Source of the DNA: Paenibacillus wulumuqiensis
GTDB taxonomy: Bacteria > Bacillota > Bacilli > Paenibacillales > Paenibacillaceae
Assembly: GCF_000971965.1 (NCBI RefSeq)
Contig: NZ_KQ040792.1
Span: 248,001-312,000 of the forward strand
Length of the DNA stretch: 64,000 nt
Direction of reading: 5' to 3'
Positions 7,805 to 16,639 of the stretch are shown here, in pieces. Under the pieces are notes generated by a model. That model was not told the origin of the DNA and did not search any database. It worked only from the letters and a program-made list of their open reading frames with translations. The translations under genes and the position numbers were made by a program. The stretch's first letter is position 1. Each line of letters begins with the position of its first letter.

Positions 7805-8695
7805 TCAGGATCGTATATTCACTATTCTCGGCTTGCGGTTGACCAGATAGATGCTGACCCCGATCAGTACCAGACCGAGCAGCAGGAACCAGGTGAATGG
7901 CTCATGCAGCAGCAGGGTACCGATGAATACGGACAGCAGCGGCACGAGGAATGTATAGGAGGCGATTTTGCTCGCATCTCCGGCACCGACAAGTGTAAAG
8001 TAAATGATCCACGACAGGGCAATTCCGAAAATAATGCCAAAAATCAGCCCGATCAGATAAGGCGCATTCCATGTAATATCTGCCCAGCTCTCGGTCACCG
8101 AGCCGGAAGCGGTCAGCACCAGCCCACCGAGTGTACATTGAAAGGCCACCATCCACAGGGCGTCGACTTTCTGGTTGGCCTTTTTGATATAGACGGTACC
8201 GAGCGCCCAGCTGAGTGCAGTGACAAGAGCCAGCACGACGCCGATCACGGCGACATGGCCGGAGAATCCGCCCGCACTGACAGAGATGACTCCGGCAAAG
8301 CCAAGCACCAGCCCGATAATCTTCAGCGGTGACATGGATTCGCCCAGCCACATCCAGGCAAACAGCCCGACCAGTACCGGCTGCAAATAGACGAGTACGG
8401 AGAACAGGCCGGATGGCATGTAGAGCAGACCGAGCGTCTGCAGTCCATAAAAGAGAACCACGTTCAGGATCGCGGAAATGGTGTAGGCTTTCCAGTTGTC
8501 CTTCCAGCGGATTAGTCGTCTTCGCGGCAATAGGATCAGCATCAGCAGCACGCCGCCGCCCAGTGTACGCAGGCCAGCGAACAGCAGGGGCGGGGTATAA
8601 TCAAGCGCCAATTTATAAATGGACCAGGAGATGCCCCACAGGAATACCAGTGCAGCGATCAGACCCGCCCGTTTGAGTGGTGTCAGGGTGTTCAT
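7805..8695 (-). CDS. EamA/DMT family transporter
   Basis: 296 residues with ten predicted transmembrane helices in two EamA repeats (about residues 8-140 and 150-285). Members export amino acids, metabolites or drugs, or import sugars; the substrate here is unknown. Motifs include FLWGISWSIYKLAL in helix 1 and LQPVLVGLFAWMWLGE at the end of repeat 1, matched by LVPLLSVFIGTLLLHEPF in repeat 2, both typical. I chose the ATG at 8695 because GAAGGGAA precedes it; an upstream in-frame ATG at 8863 would add 56 hydrophilic residues that cover the promoter and is rejected. It has its own sigma-A promoter. Confidence 0.9.
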   Translation of the reverse strand: MNTLTPLKRAGLIAALVFLWGISWSIYKLALDYTPPLLFAGLRTLGGGVLLMLILLPRRRLIRWKDNWKAYTISAILNVVLFYGLQTLGLLYMPSGLFSVLVYLQPVLVGLFAWMWLGESMSPLKIIGLVLGFAGVISVSAGGFSGHVAVIGVVLALVTALSWALGTVYIKKANQKVDALWMVAFQCTLGGLVLTASGSVTESWADITWNAPYLIGLIFGIIFGIALSWIIYFTLVGAGDASKIASYTFLVPLLSVFIGTLLLHEPFTWFLLLGLVLIGVSIYLVNRKPRIVNIRS

Positions 8696-8806
8696 GTTGT
8701 TCTTCCCTTCTGTATGTGAATCGAGCGATATTGCGGCAGTCACATCCGCATCCGGCTGCTCCGGCTGCGCGGATCGCTCATAAATGCTGCCAGAGCAGCA
8801 GTTCTG

Positions 8807-8835
8807 ATCATACGCCTTTTTATACAGGAGTTCAA
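8807..8835 (-). promoter_or_regulatory. Sigma-A promoter of the EamA gene
   Basis: Minus strand TTGAAC (8830-8835), 17 bases, TATGAT (8807-8812). The predicted start of transcription is about 100 bases before the chosen ATG, which supports that start. Confidence 0.72.
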
Positions 8836-8861
8836 TACGGGGACAGCCACCCGGGCAAGCC

Positions 8862-8897
8862 AAAAAGGACGCTGCGCTTCGCTGGCAGTGCCCTTTC
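8862..8897 (-). terminator. Probable terminator of the universal-stress-like gene
   Basis: On the minus strand AAAGGGCACTGC pairs with GCAGCGTCCTTT (one mismatch, one G-T pair) and is followed by TTTTTGG. It lies 20 bases after the stop at 8917. Confidence 0.6.
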
Positions 8898-8916
8898 TTT
8901 ATTCGTAACGATTCCG

Positions 8917-9570
8917 CTACGAGCCTGTATGCTGAATCTCTTCTTCGAGCAGATCGATTACCCGGCCTTTGAATACTTTCAGGTATCTATACTCGTCATT
9001 CATTCGCAGCTTCAGCAGCCCGTTATCGAAGTCGGTATGCTGATCCTTGAAAAAGACTCCCTGGGTCACGATCGGTTGATCGGTCTCGTAGCGGATCTGG
9101 TACCCGGAAGGCGTACGAATCACATCGACCTCGACACCATCTTCATGTGTCTCCTCCAGCCGAGCCTTCATCCGCTGCACGGCCACAATATGGATATCGA
9201 CCGCTCCCAGCTCCTCCAGCAGATCGTTGACGATGGAGCCGCGGGTAATTTCCTGCCAGCGGGATTGCGCCGACTGGCCAATAATGAGCTGGGTAATCTG
9301 CTGCTGGCGTGCTACGTCTGCGATTACAGCGGCAGGCTCATCGTTCTCATCGACCTTGATGATAAACGTACCGCCTGCCTCCTCGGTCATTTTTTTCCAT
9401 GAGTTCAGATAGTTCTCCTGCTGCATATCCAGTTCGCTAATCGGTTCGTTCAGCACCGTAATGACATACAGCGGAGATTGAAGCAGATGGGCCAGCCGGA
9501 TTCCCCGCCTGATCAGCCGCTCACCATTAGGGCCGTAATAGACCCCAACCATAATTTTCTCTTCGTTCAT
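8917..9570 (-). CDS. KdpD-like universal stress domain protein
   Basis: 217 residues. Residues 4-135 match the universal stress protein fold as it occurs in KdpD sensors: MVGVYYGPNGERLIRRGIRL at the start and IIGQSAQSRWQEITRGSIVN around residue 105, equivalent to the KdpD G-x-S-x-x-S-R-W nucleotide-binding segment. There is no kinase domain and no transmembrane helix. The C-terminal 80 residues form a separate beta-rich region (VDVIRTPSGYQIRYET...) that I do not recognise. Stand-alone USP/KdpD fragments in Firmicutes sit near potassium or histidine kinase genes; here none is adjacent, although a c-di-AMP riboswitch, often linked to potassium control, lies 1 kb away. Confidence 0.78.
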   Translation of the reverse strand: MNEEKIMVGVYYGPNGERLIRRGIRLAHLLQSPLYVITVLNEPISELDMQQENYLNSWKKMTEEAGGTFIIKVDENDEPAAVIADVARQQQITQLIIGQSAQSRWQEITRGSIVNDLLEELGAVDIHIVAVQRMKARLEETHEDGVEVDVIRTPSGYQIRYETDQPIVTQGVFFKDQHTDFDNGLLKLRMNDEYRYLKVFKGRVIDLLEEEIQHTGS

Positions 9571-9634
9571 TGCCCTAGTCTCCTTTGCTCACTATGTGTG
9601 GATTATATCTATAAGGACTCTTAACCAGCTTCGT

Positions 9635-10087
9635 TCAGAAAGAATAATAGGCTTCTGCATAATCGCCGAGAAATTGCCGTTCAGTCAGCAGGTGTGGCTG
9701 AACAGGCAGCTCCGGAGCGGCTGTCTGGCGATCGATATAATTGTGCAGCGCTTCGGCTGCCAGCTGTGCCCGGGTATCGCCCCAAGCCTGCCGGTGATCC
9801 TCGATGAATGCCAGCGTCTGCAGTACAGACATTCCTTTGAGCCGCCGAAATACGGAAGCCCAGCGCACCAGATCCAGCCGCCGCTGACCATCGGAGAATT
9901 CATATTCCGCCCAGCCCGATCCGTCTGTCATCGAGATGCGCAGCAGTCCGCAGTGCAGCATCCGGCAGCTGTCCGGCAGCGCCAGCCGCTGATGATCATA
10001 CAGATAGATTTCCAGCGATCCGACACAGGTGACAGAGACAGCAGGTGGAACAACAGGTCGTACAGAGACAGATGATACATTTCGCAT
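9635..10087 (-). CDS. Hypothetical protein, 150 residues
   Basis: The start is the ATG at 10087, preceded by AAGGAG; a longer frame to 10171 lacks a ribosome binding site. The protein is soluble. The central part (GLLRISMTDGSGWAEYEFSD, then DLVRWASVFRRLKGMSVLQ) alternates beta and alpha segments and distantly recalls the N-terminal capping domain of enolase-superfamily proteins, but it has no barrel and no catalytic residues, so I do not assign a function. It is followed by the universal-stress-like gene after 64 bases on the same strand. Confidence 0.6.
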   Translation of the reverse strand: MRNVSSVSVRPVVPPAVSVTCVGSLEIYLYDHQRLALPDSCRMLHCGLLRISMTDGSGWAEYEFSDGQRRLDLVRWASVFRRLKGMSVLQTLAFIEDHRQAWGDTRAQLAAEALHNYIDRQTAAPELPVQPHLLTERQFLGDYAEAYYSF

Positions 10088-10383
10088 GCAAGACACGCTC
10101 CTTGGGGTGATTGGTTCATTGTCAGCTATCATAGAGGGGGATCTGGCTGAAGGTAAAATGACATCTGGCATCGTGGAAGCTCATATTTGTCATGGAAGCT
10201 TCATGTAATCGCATTCATCATGGCTAATCTTATCTCAATCTACCAAAATCAGGCGTATGCTCACGTTTTCATTTCTCGTAAATAAAGCAAAGAAAATAGG
10301 AGTATACGAGAGTAAAACGGCGCATTATATCCATTGTCTGCCAATAAATCATGATAAGAGCTTGCCATGCTGTTTGAATGCTC

Positions 10384-10412
10384 TTTACAACGTTCCATAG
10401 CGGGAGTATGAT
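10384..10412 (+). promoter_or_regulatory. Sigma-A promoter upstream of the c-di-AMP riboswitch
   Basis: TTTACA (10384-10389), 17 bases, TATGAT (10407-10412). Transcription would start near 10419, about 35 bases before the aptamer. Confidence 0.68.
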
Positions 10413-10454
10413 TCGTCTCAAGTTCATAAGACAGCGCTGATCGCAGCGCACCTA

Positions 10455-10640
10455 TACCAGCTGAGTTTTTGCGATGCGGCATGGCCGTATGCAGAGAGCG
10501 GGGGAACCATCGAAGAGAGCCGTACAGGTGTCTTTTCAGGGGTGAATCGGATGTGCAGGATGTTATGGAATCCTGCCTGTCTGTAGGGAGACTCTTACTT
10601 CCGAATCCGGCAGCTAACCTCGTAAGCTGAAATTAAGAGA
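10455..10640 (+). promoter_or_regulatory. Cyclic-di-AMP riboswitch (ydaO/yuaA class)
   Basis: The strongly conserved blocks of this aptamer class occur in order: AGCGGGGGAACCA (10497-10509), CAGGGGTGAATC (10537-10548), TAGGGAGACTCTTACTTCCG, and the 3' hallmark AATCCGGCAGCTAACCTCG with GTAAGC at 10622-10627. A closing helix is possible between CAGCT near 10458 and AGCTG near 10625. Known members turn expression off when c-di-AMP is high and control potassium uptake, osmolyte transport and cell-wall genes. The intrinsic terminator 50 bases downstream is the expected expression platform. Aptamer edges are approximate. Confidence 0.93.
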
Positions 10641-10690
10641 GGCGACAATTGTCATGCCATCCGCCAGGGACCATTCTGCGCGGATGTCTG

Positions 10691-10731
10691 AGAAGCTGAC
10701 GAAGACCACCTCTTCCGCAGCTTCTTTTTTT
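10691..10731 (+). terminator. Riboswitch expression-platform terminator
   Basis: AGAAGCTG and CAGCTTCT extend over a two-base mismatch into GAAGA/TCTTC, 13 pairs in all, followed by seven T. It sits between the c-di-AMP aptamer and the gene at 10763, so read-through should depend on ligand. Confidence 0.85.
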
Positions 10732-10762
10732 GTTGCCTTCATACTACTGGAGGAAAAGAGAG

Positions 10763-11176
10763 ATGGAATTGGAACAGGAACATCATTTGCCGGCAGAATA
10801 TATACTCGTATCGCCGGCGACCCGGGCTGGAGAACAGTTTGTCCAGTTGTTAAAAGTAAAAAAAGTCCCTTTTGCCGTTATTGTGAACAGCTATGCGGAG
10901 AAAGTGCGGTTTGAAGCGATGGGCATCGATTATGTGCTGCTATTGGATACGCAGCGTCAGGAATTGTGGATGACTCCCGAACTGAATATCGGCAAAGTCT
11001 ATCTGTTCGAACGCAGCCTGCCGCTCTGCTGCCGGTATATTCAGATCTGCCGTTCCTGGACAAGTGAGCCGATCTATGTGATCACTGAAGGCAGCAATTC
11101 GCGCATGATTTACAAAGGTCTGGGGGCAAATTATATTATCCATACCAATGGCGGCAGTGCCGCTTTTTTACTGTGA
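10763..11176 (+). CDS. c-di-AMP-riboswitch-controlled protein of unknown function
   Basis: 137 residues from the ATG at 10763, which has GGAGG nine bases upstream; an in-frame start at 10730 lies inside the terminator T-run and is rejected. The fold looks like a small Rossmann-type alpha/beta protein: YILVSPATRAGEQFVQLL, then VPFAVIVNSYAEKVRFEAMG and IDYVLLLD recall the RCK/TrkA-N domains of potassium channels and transporters, but the glycine-rich nucleotide motif is missing. Since c-di-AMP riboswitches commonly control potassium uptake, a regulatory role in ion transport is a fair guess and no more. No transporter gene follows; the next gene is a pseudogene 131 bases on. Confidence 0.75.
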   Translation: MELEQEHHLPAEYILVSPATRAGEQFVQLLKVKKVPFAVIVNSYAEKVRFEAMGIDYVLLLDTQRQELWMTPELNIGKVYLFERSLPLCCRYIQICRSWTSEPIYVITEGSNSRMIYKGLGANYIIHTNGGSAAFLL

Positions 11177-11307
11177 GCGTCTATTTATACAATTATACCT
11201 ATAAAGAAATAGTTGGTGCGCTGGAAAAGCCGCTTTTGCAGGTCCCCAAATGGGTAATAGGTTGCTAAGCCGCTGCATTAGAAGCTGGCCTATCCCATAG
11301 AGGCGGA

Positions 11308-11914
11308 GTGATTGAAGTGGAACAAAAAACGGCATTGATTGCAGGCGCGACCGGATTGGTGGGTCGGGCATTAACCGAGCTGCTGCTCCAGGCTCCCGAG
11401 TACCGGGAAGTCATTGTGCTGGTACGCCGACCGGTGGAACAATGGCAGCAGCATGCAAAACTCCGTCAGGTCATTATTGATTATGAAAAGCTGGAAGAGC
11501 AGCGTCATGACCTGCAGGCAGATGATATATACTGCTGTCTGGGTACGACCATCCGCAAAGCCAGGACGCAGGAGAACATGTACCGGGTCGATGTGATCTA
11601 TCCACTGGAACTGGCCCGTATTGCCCATGAAGAAGGAGCAGCAGCTGGCACAGATCGGATATGAGTCGTTGTCCATCGTCCGCCCGTCCCTGCTGCTGGG
11701 CAAGCGCAAGGAATTCCGGCTGGGTGAGCGTACCGGTGCAATACTGGCGCGGGTACTATCCCCGCTGTTTATCGGTCCAATGAACAAATACAAGGCGATC
11801 TCCGCGGATATTGTTGCCCAAGGCATGTACCGGATTGCCTGCCGCAAGCCGCAGGGAACGGTCGTCTATCTGTCCAACCAGCTGCATATTGCTGCTCGTC
11901 CCGCAACCCCTTAA
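11308..11914 (+). pseudogene. NAD(P)-binding oxidoreductase (YraR/HTATIP2-like), broken by internal deletion
   Basis: Two open frames in different phases make one protein. The first (11308 or GTG 11317 to 11664) holds the Rossmann start TALIAGATGLVGRALTELLL and runs to PLELARIAHEEG. The second (to 11914) resumes with QQLAQIGYESLSIVRPSLLL and LGKRKEFRLGERTGAILARV, the normal C-terminal half. Intact members have about 25-30 more residues between these points, including the S/YxxxK active region. The junction near 11632-11642 therefore shows a deletion that is not a multiple of three. The encoded dehydrogenase should be inactive. A sequencing or assembly error would not explain the missing segment as easily as a real deletion. 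Confidence 0.8.
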
Positions 11915-12039
11915 GGGAGCAATTCATTATGCTGCATAACGGATCGGCATGGTAATATCGACAGAAGCAAGTATAATGTAAAAGCAGGTCCGCGATCTGA
12001 AGCGGATGCGAATTTTAACTATAGAAGGAGTACAATCAC

Positions 12040-12363
12040 ATGCCTCAACTGGATGCCAAACAAGCGGCGTCAATGATCGAACGCTGGATTTCTTTTTACG
12101 ATATGGATAATGCCAAAGCCTGGGACAAGGATGACTATCCATTTATCCAGACATCCTGCCGTCAGATGCGCACAGCGATTCAGGCGCTGCGCGGCAAGGG
12201 ACCAACAGCCCCGGCAGAGCGCAAAAAGGTCGCTGCTGCACTGGAGGAATTTATCGAGGATTCCTTTATGGATGATCAGAATGAATGGGAGCCGGAGAAC
12301 CGTGCATTTGTCAAAGAGTCAATGGCTGCGCTTCAGTTTGCCGCAGGCTTTCTCCAAAAATAG
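12040..12363 (+). CDS. Hypothetical protein, 107 residues
   Basis: A soluble, helical, acidic protein behind AGAAGGAG. It contains DAKQAASMIERWISFYDMDNAKAW and ends with AALQFAAGFLQK. I recognise no family. It is followed after 27 bases by an acetyltransferase gene on the same strand, probably in the same transcript. Confidence 0.62.
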   Translation: MPQLDAKQAASMIERWISFYDMDNAKAWDKDDYPFIQTSCRQMRTAIQALRGKGPTAPAERKKVAAALEEFIEDSFMDDQNEWEPENRAFVKESMAALQFAAGFLQK

Positions 12364-12390
12364 ATGAAATGCTGATTGAGGTGGAGCATT

Positions 12391-12972
12391 ATGAACCAGC
12401 CCGACAATATCCCGTCCGCGGTCCAGCCGCTGCATATTTCCCTCTGTTCGGCGGAAGAGTCCCATACGATATTGAATCTGTATCCGCTCTATCTGTATGA
12501 TCTGTCGGAGATCTGGGATCGCCAGCCGAACCGGCATGGCATTTTCGAAGAAGAAGACAGCTACCATACCCTTGCCCAGCAGAGTGAAGTATTCCGGATC
12601 TGGTGGCAGCATCCGGGTATTCTTTTTCCGTATCTGATCCGCGCCGGGGAGGTTCCGGCCGGCTTTGCCCTGGTGGCAACCCCTCCTTATATTCCTTCCT
12701 ATGAAACTATTGACTATTTTATGCATGAATTTTTCATTATGCGTCCATTTCGTGGACAGGGGCTGGCCCAGCAGGCTGCCCGGCAGATATTCGCGCAGTT
12801 CCAGGGTTCCTGGGGGCTGCATACCAACCCGACAGAGCGAAATGGACATGCTCGCCGCTTTTGGCAGCAGGTGCTGACGGACTATACCGGCAATGAATAT
12901 AGCAGCCAGCTGATTCAGAATCCGGACGATGAACAATTATTGTCGTTTCGCTTTGATAATCGCAAATTATGA
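12391..12972 (+). CDS. GNAT-family N-acetyltransferase
   Basis: 193 residues, starting at the ATG at 12391 after GAGGTGG. The GNAT acetyl-CoA-binding motif A is visible as HEFFIMRPFRGQGLAQQAAR (about residues 112-131), with the R-x-x-G-x-G/A pattern, followed by LHTNPTERNGHARRFWQQVL, the common motif B. The N-terminal half (ILNLYPLYLYDLSEIW) is of the kind found in small-molecule acetyltransferases. The acceptor is unknown. It transfers acetyl groups from acetyl-CoA in the cytoplasm. Confidence 0.87.
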   Translation: MNQPDNIPSAVQPLHISLCSAEESHTILNLYPLYLYDLSEIWDRQPNRHGIFEEEDSYHTLAQQSEVFRIWWQHPGILFPYLIRAGEVPAGFALVATPPYIPSYETIDYFMHEFFIMRPFRGQGLAQQAARQIFAQFQGSWGLHTNPTERNGHARRFWQQVLTDYTGNEYSSQLIQNPDDEQLLSFRFDNRKL

Positions 12973-13124
12973 CATTTTTCATGCTCTATTTCTTTTTCAT
13001 GGACAGGCGGGTGCATTTTGTGTAACATAAGCATAATTAATTTTGCCGGCTGATGCCCGGGTCCTATGTCTATAGTGACAGTGCCCGGCAGCTGACCGCT
13101 GCATCCATGAACAGGAGTGTGTGT

Positions 13125-14498
13125 ATGAATAAAAAGTCTTCAAATCCGGGTCCGGCCTCTTCGGCACCCCCAATGGACGGCTTCACCAAGTCGGGCTTTA
13201 TCCTGGCGGCGATCGGCAGCTCGGTCGGTCTCGGGAATATGTGGAAATTCCCGTATATTACCGGTAAGTATGGTGGAGCAGCCTTTTTCCTGCTGTTTAT
13301 CATCTGTCTGATCGTAGTTGGTCTGCCAATTCTGCTAGCGGAGATGGCTATTGGCCGCGGTGGACGGGGTAATGCTGCTTCATCGCTTTTCAACATTACA
13401 GGGAAGAAGCAGTGGAAATGGGTCGGCGTCATCTCGGTTATTACGGCTTTTCTGATCATGTCGTACTATGGCGTAGTCGCCGGATGGACACTGCATTATA
13501 CAGTTAACTCATTTAGTGGCGGACTGTATCAGCCGGGTACTGATTATGCGGCGACATTTACCAGCTTTGCCGGAGGCTATATGCCGCTGTTCTGGCAGGC
13601 GATCGTTATGCTTATAACCGGAATTATCATTGCCAAAGGAATCTCCGGCGGTATCGAGAAGTTCAACAAGATACTGATTCCCGGCTTTCTGATTATCCTG
13701 CTGGTGCTGATGGTTCGTGCACTGACCCTGCCTGGTGCGGCTGCAGGTGTGGAATTCTTCCTGGCACCGGATTTCTCCAAGCTGACGGCTGCTTCTGCAT
13801 TGACCGCCTTGGGACACGCCTTTTTCTCCCTGTCACTGGGAATGGGATGTATGTTGACTTATGGTTCTTATGTACAAAAGAATCAATCGCTCGGTAAGGC
13901 GACACTGGCGATTGGTGCCGGTGACCTGATCTATGCCTTTATTGCCGGCATGATCATTTTCCCGACGATTTTCTCCTACGGTATGAAGCCGGAAGCGGGT
14001 GTAGGTCTGGCATTTATGGCGCTGCCGGCTGCGTTTGCCCAGATGCCGCTCGGGTTCCTGTTCGGCGGTCTGTTCTTCCTGCTGCTGGCGATTGCAGCAC
14101 TGACTTCCTGTGTATCCATTCTGGAAGTACCGGTCGCCTACGCGATGGGCGAGTGGAAATGGAGCCGTAAAAAAGCGGCGGTTATCGTATCGATCGCTTC
14201 CTTCGTTATTGGTGTACCGGCAGCACTCTCCGTAGGTGGCGTGCTGAGCTTCATTACGGTGACCGATAAGAGCATTTTCGATCTGTTTGACTTTGTTACC
14301 TCCTATATTCTGATGCCGGTGGGCGGTCTGATCGTCACGCTCTTTACCGGTTATGCATGGAAACGGGTAGGGGACGAAGTGGGACTGACTGGCTGGTGGT
14401 ACCGGGTATGGATGTTCCTGATCCGTTATATTGCCCCGATTCTGATCATTCTGATCTTCCTTTATTCTGTTGGACTGCTGAATCTCGGCGACGAATAG
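13125..14498 (+). CDS. Sodium:neurotransmitter symporter (NSS) family transporter
   Basis: 457 residues with about eleven transmembrane helices. Near the N-terminus GFILAAIGSSVGLGNMWKFPY (split at GL for its helix break) is the NSS helix 1, containing the unwound sodium and substrate site. Bacterial members such as MhsT and LeuT import amino acids with sodium, so the substrate is probably a hydrophobic amino acid, although tyrosine, tryptophan and others are possible. AGGAG precedes the ATG at 13125 by seven bases; an upstream in-frame start at 13053 lacks a ribosome binding site. The basic, Ser/Pro-rich N-terminal 18 residues are cytoplasmic. Confidence 0.92.
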   Translation: MNKKSSNPGPASSAPPMDGFTKSGFILAAIGSSVGLGNMWKFPYITGKYGGAAFFLLFIICLIVVGLPILLAEMAIGRGGRGNAASSLFNITGKKQWKWVGVISVITAFLIMSYYGVVAGWTLHYTVNSFSGGLYQPGTDYAATFTSFAGGYMPLFWQAIVMLITGIIIAKGISGGIEKFNKILIPGFLIILLVLMVRALTLPGAAAGVEFFLAPDFSKLTAASALTALGHAFFSLSLGMGCMLTYGSYVQKNQSLGKATLAIGAGDLIYAFIAGMIIFPTIFSYGMKPEAGVGLAFMALPAAFAQMPLGFLFGGLFFLLLAIAALTSCVSILEVPVAYAMGEWKWSRKKAAVIVSIASFVIGVPAALSVGGVLSFITVTDKSIFDLFDFVTSYILMPVGGLIVTLFTGYAWKRVGDEVGLTGWWYRVWMFLIRYIAPILIILIFLYSVGLLNLGDE

Positions 14499-14527
14499 AC
14501 CGTCCGATGCGAAAGCGGTTCCCGATC

Positions 14528-14536
14528 TGGTATACT
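14528..14536 (+). promoter_or_regulatory. Extended -10 promoter of the DinB-like gene
   Basis: TGGTATACT, an extended -10 element with TATACT at 14531-14536, lies 30 bases before the DinB-like start. No good -35 is seen. Confidence 0.42.
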
Positions 14537-14565
14537 TTACACTAGAAACGGGAGGGAGTGGAACG

Positions 14566-15063
14566 ATGATGTCAGAACAGCAGTATTTTGCCAGATCGCT
14601 GGTCCAGTCGCTGATTGGCGAGCGCGGGCATTTGCCTATTGCCAAGGCTTTGTCGGATATTGATCTGGAATTGTCCGGGCGGACCGTGCAGGGCGTGCCT
14701 TACAGTATCTATCAGTTGGTCAGTCATATGAATTACTGGCAGGAGTATATGCTGGCTCATCTGCGCGGCGAACAGCCGGAGCGTCCACAGGACATGAGCG
14801 AGAGCTGGCCGCAGGAGTCTCAGGCGATAGATGAAATTACCTGGCAGCAGCTGCTGGACGACTTCCTGCATGGAATCGATACAGCCTGTGAATTGGCAAG
14901 AACGGTCGATCTGTCCGCTGCACTCAAGCATTTCCCCGGGGAGACGGCAGCCGGACTGCTGCGTAATATCGCCTCCCATAATACGTACCATCTCGGTGAG
15001 ATCGTAGTGCTGCGCAGATTGGCAGGCAAATGGCCGCCACCTGGCGGAGGCTATCCCGCCTGA
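14566..15063 (+). CDS. DinB-family protein
   Basis: 165 residues behind GGGAGGGAG. The family pattern is clear: helix 1 with AKALSDIDLELSGRTVQGVP, then the histidine motif SIYQLVSHMNYWQEYMLAHL, and the C-terminal IASHNTYHLGEIVVLRR. The first His in SHMNYW and the HNTYHLGE histidines form the usual three-histidine metal site. DinB-fold proteins include damage-inducible proteins and bacillithiol transferases (BstA); the precise substrate is not evident. It ends before a strong terminator. Confidence 0.88.
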   Translation: MMSEQQYFARSLVQSLIGERGHLPIAKALSDIDLELSGRTVQGVPYSIYQLVSHMNYWQEYMLAHLRGEQPERPQDMSESWPQESQAIDEITWQQLLDDFLHGIDTACELARTVDLSAALKHFPGETAAGLLRNIASHNTYHLGEIVVLRRLAGKWPPPGGGYPA

Positions 15064-15101
15064 TAGGGCAGTATAGATAACACGTGAATACATGGAATAA
15101 C

Positions 15102-15149
15102 AAAAACACGCAGGTTCTCCCGGATGATCCCGGAAGCCTGCGTGTTTTG
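15102..15149. terminator. Intrinsic terminator, bidirectional
   Basis: AAAACACGCAGG and CCTGCGTGTTTT form the outer stem, with a further GC-rich inner part. It lies between the convergent DinB-like (plus) and aldo/keto reductase (minus) genes. Confidence 0.88.
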
Positions 15150-15254
15150 CTGTATGCTCTATATGATTTATCCTGTGATAGACCATGAACTGAACGATGG
15201 AGCATAAATTAAAGTACAAAAGATCGCCGGACGAAAATCGCCTCTTGTATTCGT

Positions 15255-16196
15255 TTAAACGAAAATATGGCTGATTTGCTCGATCTCCTGCGGCGTCAGC
15301 TGGATCTCCAGTGTTTTGAGATTATCGAGCACCTGATCGGCACGTTTGGCGCCCGGAATAATCGCATCGATGGAATCACGTGTCAGATACCATGCCAGCA
15401 CCAGATGGGCGATTTCCACACCTTTGGCCTGGGCGATCGGACGCAGCATTTCCACTTTCTGAAGGTTATGGGTAAATGCCTCGCCCGTGAACAGCGGATC
15501 GCGTGCACGCAGGTCATCGAAGCTGGTATTTGCATCATATTTACCAGCCAGCAGACCGGAAGCCAGCGGGAAATAAGGAATAAAGCTGATCTGGTTCTGG
15601 GCAGTGTACGGCAGCAGATCCTGTTCGGCGCCGCGTTTGAACAGATTATATTCGGATTGCAGCACATCGACATAGCCGTCCTTGTTCGCTGTCTGCAGCT
15701 GTTCGAGCGAGAAGTTGGATACGCCGATTGCACGGATTTTGCCTTCGTCCTTGAGCTTTTTCAGCTCGCCGACTGCTTCATCTTTGGGCGTATGCTCATC
15801 CGGGAAATGAATATAGTACAGGTCGATATAATCGGTCTGCAGCCGCTTCAGGCTACCTTCCACGCTTGCACGCAGAAATGCCGGGGAGTTGTCGAAGACG
15901 ACTTCACCCTGTTCGGTAAACTTATGTGCTCCTTTGGTCGCGATCACAACCTCATTTCGTTTGCCGGTTTCCTTGAGTACTTCGCCGATCAGCTCTTCCG
16001 AGCGCTTCGGCCCATAGATGAATGCGGTATCGATAAAGTTTATCCCATTGGCAATAGCAGTACGGACGACATCCTTGCCTGCTTCCTCATCCAGATTCGG
16101 ATACAAATTGTGCCCGCCGACAGCGTTGGCACCCAGCCCGATCGGATTCACCTGCAGGTCGCTTTTGCCCAGACGTGTATGGTTGGTCATATTCAT
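15255..16196 (-). CDS. Aldo/keto reductase
   Basis: 313 residues, a standard (beta/alpha)8 NADPH-dependent carbonyl reductase. The catalytic tetrad is readable: Asp and Tyr in [19 protein letters not shown], Lys in VVIATKG, His in [14 protein letters not shown]-binding elements appear as [10 protein letters not shown] and in the C-terminal [19 protein letters not shown]. Substrates of such enzymes are usually broad (aldehydes, ketosugars), so none is assigned. Two starts are possible, ATG at 16196 or the second ATG at 16190; AAAAGGAG sits four or ten bases before them. Confidence 0.92.
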   Translation of the reverse strand: MNMTNHTRLGKSDLQVNPIGLGANAVGGHNLYPNLDEEAGKDVVRTAIANGINFIDTAFIYGPKRSEELIGEVLKETGKRNEVVIATKGAHKFTEQGEVVFDNSPAFLRASVEGSLKRLQTDYIDLYYIHFPDEHTPKDEAVGELKKLKDEGKIRAIGVSNFSLEQLQTANKDGYVDVLQSEYNLFKRGAEQDLLPYTAQNQISFIPYFPLASGLLAGKYDANTSFDDLRARDPLFTGEAFTHNLQKVEMLRPIAQAKGVEIAHLVLAWYLTRDSIDAIIPGAKRADQVLDNLKTLEIQLTPQEIEQISHIFV

Positions 16197-16538
16197 TCAT
16201 CTCCTTTTGCATAATGTGCTGTATAGTCTAACAGAAATAATAGTAAAGTGAAATCATCGGAATAATAAGACATTACGTACATATTGGACCAAACCGGCAT
16301 AGATTGAAACTTGTCAGCGACAACTATAACCACTTCAAAATGCTCAAACCCTGTATAAGGATTAAGAAATGATGACTGATATGACATGAAATTCGCACTT
16401 CAGGTTAGCGTCGAAAAAACCTTATTAATTAAGCTTTTATTGTTTTTATTATGTGAGTTTAATTTACATGAAAGAGCTAATATAGATTTCTAAATACTTA
16501 TATGTCAAATTAGGTTACTCAAATGCCCGAAAATATCA
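16197..16538. other. AT-rich intergenic region upstream of the peptide locus
   Basis: No gene supported. From about 16420 G+C falls to roughly a quarter by eye, far below the neighbouring genes. The divergent aldo/keto reductase promoter should lie near 16200-16260. A 64-codon minus-strand open frame overlapping 16193-16387 has no ribosome binding site. Confidence 0.5.
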
Positions 16539-16567
16539 TTGTAAATTCAAATTATTTAAATTATATT
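16539..16567 (+). promoter_or_regulatory. Sigma-A promoter of the small peptide gene
   Basis: TTGTAA (16539-16544), 17 bases, TATATT (16562-16567). It gives a predicted 5' leader of about 65 bases. Confidence 0.62.
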
Positions 16568-16639
16568 GATTGCAGTAATTAATATATTTTGAATAAAAGT
16601 AAATTAATTACAATCATACGGAGAAAGGAGGAATTTATC

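Noticed and set aside
10261-10482. Small minus-strand frame overlapping the c-di-AMP riboswitch promoter
   Set aside because: No ribosome binding site, and the region is explained by promoter and aptamer on the plus strand.
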